In this document: piece by piece, positions 61,591-64,000 of the stretch
Numbering within the stretch: position 1 is the first letter of the stretch
Layout of the letters: every line of letters starts with the position of its first letter
Assembly (NCBI RefSeq): GCF_037975245.1
Contig: NC_092567.1
Location: 26,520,376 to 26,584,375 of the forward strand
Reading direction: 5' to 3'
From: Apostichopus japonicus
Lineage: Eukaryota > Echinodermata > Holothuroidea > Aspidochirotida > Stichopodidae
DNA length: 64,000 nt
Made by a program: the position numbers and the translations under genes
The notes under the pieces: generated by a model
Databases searched by the model: none
What the model saw: the letters and a program-made list of their open reading frames with translations, nothing else
What the model was told of the DNA's origin: nothing

Positions 61591-64000
61591 GTAAGCACTC
61601 TATCTGTAGAATAAGATTGATTTTAACTCAACCTTTTGTCAACCTAAAGGCTGTATTGAAAATTAATGAGCTAATACGAAATAATATTTACTGAACTGTT
61701 TCAGATCACTAATAAAAAAATCAGACCTAAAAATTATTTTGAAGCTGTGACATGCTTCACTTCAAATTGAAATGACAAAGTCAACAGGAGGACAAGTTCA
61801 CACAAGGTTGCAAGATTTGATGGGGGTTATTTCTTGCCAATGGTGAAATTAATTTCTGCAGGCACGTGGGTGTGTGTGCGTCTATGACACTTATTGTAAG
61901 CATGAAATCTGGGGAATATCAACTTGTGGGACTGTTATTAGGGGTGTACCGGATAGTTCATACTATCCGGCCGGAGATCTGGCCGGATAGTTCATATTAT
62001 CGGGTAAAATCGGGTCTGGCCGGATCTCAAAATTTTGGATCGGGCACATCCCTAACTGTTATTATACTTAGCTTAGGTTCCCCACTTGCAGTTCAAAAGC
62101 CTAGTTTTTTATGTTGTTTCAAGGTCACTTGAGGTCAGCAATCAATACAGTTGCCAAATCCATGCAAGAATATTGCAACTGCAGCAACCTAAAAGGATAA
62201 AAAACAGACTACCCAAAAGGAACAATATTTCCAGCTGAAATCTCAACACAAATTTGTTCTTGTTGAAAGGAGGTGAATGAGAAATATATTTATTCACTTT
62301 CAGGTGAGATGTTAACTGCCAAGAAATGGATGTTTGTTATCGACCGCCATGTTGTTGCTGACAATATTTTGTCATTCCTGTCTGCCCTCGGAATGCTGTT
62401 TTCAGCCTACTACTGTTTCGGAATAGAATATAATGAAGGAGCACCTGCAACTTTGGACTTTTTCAAAGGCACAGTACACTCAGTATGTCAATAACCATGC
62501 CTGGAAAGAAAGGGCAACAATGGTGGGTTTTTTTATGCTGGAATTAGGAGCCACATTTTGAGAAAAGGGGTTCCTGGTTGGTGCACAGAGATTTTGAGTG
62601 AACCAGGAGCGAATTTGGGCGAACCAGAAGCCTTCAAGTTGGACATGAATGGTCGATCCAATATGAAAAAGTAGATACGAACATGTGAAATGCAATTTAT
62701 GAGATCGGTTGTGAATTGGGACATCTTTCAACTTCTCCCACCCCTCAAGAGAAGCAGGCTAGCCCTCACACATGTTGGCACCTGCCAAACCCTTCTCATA
62801 TCCCTAACCACAGAATCTTTCCACCTCAGCCTTCCCAAACGGCATCCTTCTAACCACCTCATCCCTGCTCAAACTTTTCCAATCCCATCCAGTCCATCTC
62901 CCAGCCTGCTGCTGACGAGGCTCTCCCACAGCTGGTCAACCATTAGCCCACACCTCTCAATAAGTAGGGTGGGATTTGCACGACAGTGGCTGAGAGGAGG
63001 CTGAAGTCTGTCCCCTTGTGTTCGCAACAGCGCGGGTCGTCACGCGCCTGCATCCCGCTGTCCAAATTTCCGGGTACCTACTGGCAGTTTCGAGTGGCCA
63101 GGGGAAAAGGTGGGTCACATACGACCCAGGCGTGGGCCTAAAGGTAATGGGTCTACAGGAGCCACCTGGGTGATATATTTTAGCTCTCAGTGTCTCTAAC
63201 TGATATAAAAAATAATTGGGTGGCTCTATATGACCTTAGCTGGTAAAAAGGGCCAGAAAATATCCTAATAATCAATCACAGGACCTGCCTAATTTTTTAT
63301 GAGAGCGATGGATCCTGTCTAAAATTGCTATTAATCTGGAATACATTCGAAGAACTCACAGGATATCTCACAGAATGCATTGAAAAAGAAAAATTTGACC
63401 CATCATTTGAATATGAGCTAGAATAATGCTTATTTTCTTAAGGGGATTTTGATTACCTGCAAAACCTTGTGGTGGAATCGCATCGTCTACATCCATGAAA
63501 GTTGGTTTACCATCAAAACAAAACTGTGTACGACAACACCTAATGCATGGTTTGTACGGAGCCTAGGGCACACGTCAGGTGCTGTCGGACACAATTTGTT
63601 TTTGCCCGCAAAACTTTTGCGTGTGCCTTTGCTGTGTGCACCCGCAAGCCGGAAACTCATCCGCATTTGTGGGTGCTGATGTCAAGCTTTGGGTAATTGT
63701 ATTTAACAACAAATTTCCGGAACATAACAGATTTCCAAGATAATATCACTAGCTCATACCAGCATCATGCTGGTCAGGGCTATTTTGATTGCGCTGCATC
63801 CATCACTCTATCTATCACTCAATCTCTCAACAATTGTTCATAAGTGATCTCATGCATATATCCTTTGATGGATTTTGACAAAGTATTATTCTGTACACTA
63901 TTATATCTGTCCATTTTTGTCCATTTTTTATTCTCTAATTTTGTAGGTGTTTCTTGATGATAAATCCGGACAAGGGATCGAAACTTAAGAAAGGATATGG
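61521..64000 (+). CDS. Uncharacterised animal protein, partial (runs off the window)
   Basis: Supported exons are 61521-61590, 62304-62482 and 63947 to the window end. The visible protein begins with an acidic/basic linker (PTTTKDDVDRQKDLP). A compact domain follows, reading FLIACGEMLTAKKW, then FVIDRHVVADNI, a hydrophobic ALGMLFSAYYCFG and APATLDFFK. The last exon, in one frame, reads CFLMINPDKGSK. From memory, invertebrate and fish proteins annotated as uncharacterised or SAMD3-like carry a similar arrangement: a hydrophobic LLFxxYYxFN, then TLEFxQR, then INPxxGSK. I use this only as a weak family hint. The location is probably cytosolic or nuclear; no signal peptide is seen. The frame at the last junction is unresolved (see findings). 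The upstream start may be at 60247. Confidence 0.6.
61939..62054. mobile_element. 116-bp hAT MITE
   Basis: The ends TAGGGGTGTACC and, inverted, TAGGGATGTGCC are flanked by an exact 8-bp duplication ACTGTTAT (61931-61938 and 62055-62062). The inside holds repeated TATCCGG/CCGGATA words. It lies in the intron between two supported exons of the + strand gene. Confidence 0.88.
62304..62482 (+). CDS. Core exon of the uncharacterised + strand protein
   Basis: Acceptor TATTTATTCACTTTCAG. The first two bases complete a Gly codon, then EMLTAKKWMFVIDRHV and on to TLDFFK. The most regular donor is CTCA|GTATGT at 62483 (phase 0). A GC-type donor AAAG|GCACAG at 62469 would end the exon at 62468. The reading is dense in hydrophobic and conserved-looking residues. 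Confidence 0.75.
62690..63180. repeat. GC- and CpG-richer repeat-like segment
   Basis: Composition differs sharply from the flanks: C-rich first half with the 104-codon frame 62690-63004, and CpG-rich second half (GCGCGGGTCGTCACGCGCC). It lies in an intron, has no splice signals that fit the neighbours' phases, and probably derives from a mobile element. The family is not recognised. Confidence 0.4.
63181..63946. other. Intron sequence of the + strand gene
   Basis: No exon found. A segment at 63530-63680 is GC-richer (GTGCACCCGCAAGCCGG) and may be another repeat fragment. Confidence 0.4.
63947..64000 (+). CDS. Partial exon at the window edge
   Basis: Acceptor TCTCTAATTTTGTAG. Two of the three frames matter. 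In phase 2 (one base completing a codon) it is open to the window end and reads CFLMINPDKGSKLKKGYG. In phase 0 it reads VFLDDKSGQGIET and stops. The first fits the family pattern I recall; the second fits the regular upstream donor. Confidence 0.6.

Overview
This is an AT-rich eukaryotic nuclear window (G+C about one third, judged by eye). It has small exons bounded by GT/AG introns, many short repeats, terminal-inverted-repeat DNA transposons and tRNA-derived SINE relics. No operons, rRNA or bacterial features are seen. The repeat style and the few recognisable proteins suggest a marine invertebrate deuterostome, most likely an echinoderm such as a sea cucumber. That assignment is inference, not proof.

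Positions 1 to about 49,900 are mostly gene-poor. They hold only isolated exon candidates: + strand at 2037, 9038 and 24781; - strand at 13370, 24163 and 45320. The - strand exon at 45320-45402 has an ATG in good context and a perfect GTAAGT donor, and is the best of them. The - strand exon at 24163-24356 looks like a terminal coding exon. The remainder is simple repeats, minisatellites and decayed mobile elements. The largest tandem array is a 17-bp minisatellite of about 110 units (10441-12346) with visible higher-order structure. A cluster of five unrelated tandem families plus a 340-bp foldback element lies at 34.9-39.0 kb.

Positions 50,288-52,019 are a complete hAT-type element with an exact 8-bp target duplication, and a second hAT-like element is nested inside it. 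Neither shows a transposase frame.

Positions 54,860-64,000 form the gene-bearing end. On the - strand, three well-spliced exons (57777-57826, 56217-56375, 54863-55078) encode a small two-helix membrane protein with a Pro/Gln-rich N-terminus and an Asn/Asp-rich tail. Its layout resembles dispanin/CD225 proteins. On the + strand, exons at 61521-61590 and 62304-62482, with another reaching the window edge at 63947, belong to an uncharacterised animal protein family. Its first coding exon may be at 60247. The two genes diverge from a CpG-richer interval (58.96-60.2 kb) with a CRE palindrome and an RFX X-box-like site, which could act as a shared promoter. A 116-bp hAT MITE with a perfect target duplication sits in one intron of the + strand gene.

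Two features stand out across the window. The CRE/ATF octamer TGACGTCA occurs 14 times, 12 of them between 27 and 46.4 kb, without shared flanks. The + strand gene also has an apparent reading-frame conflict at its last visible junction.
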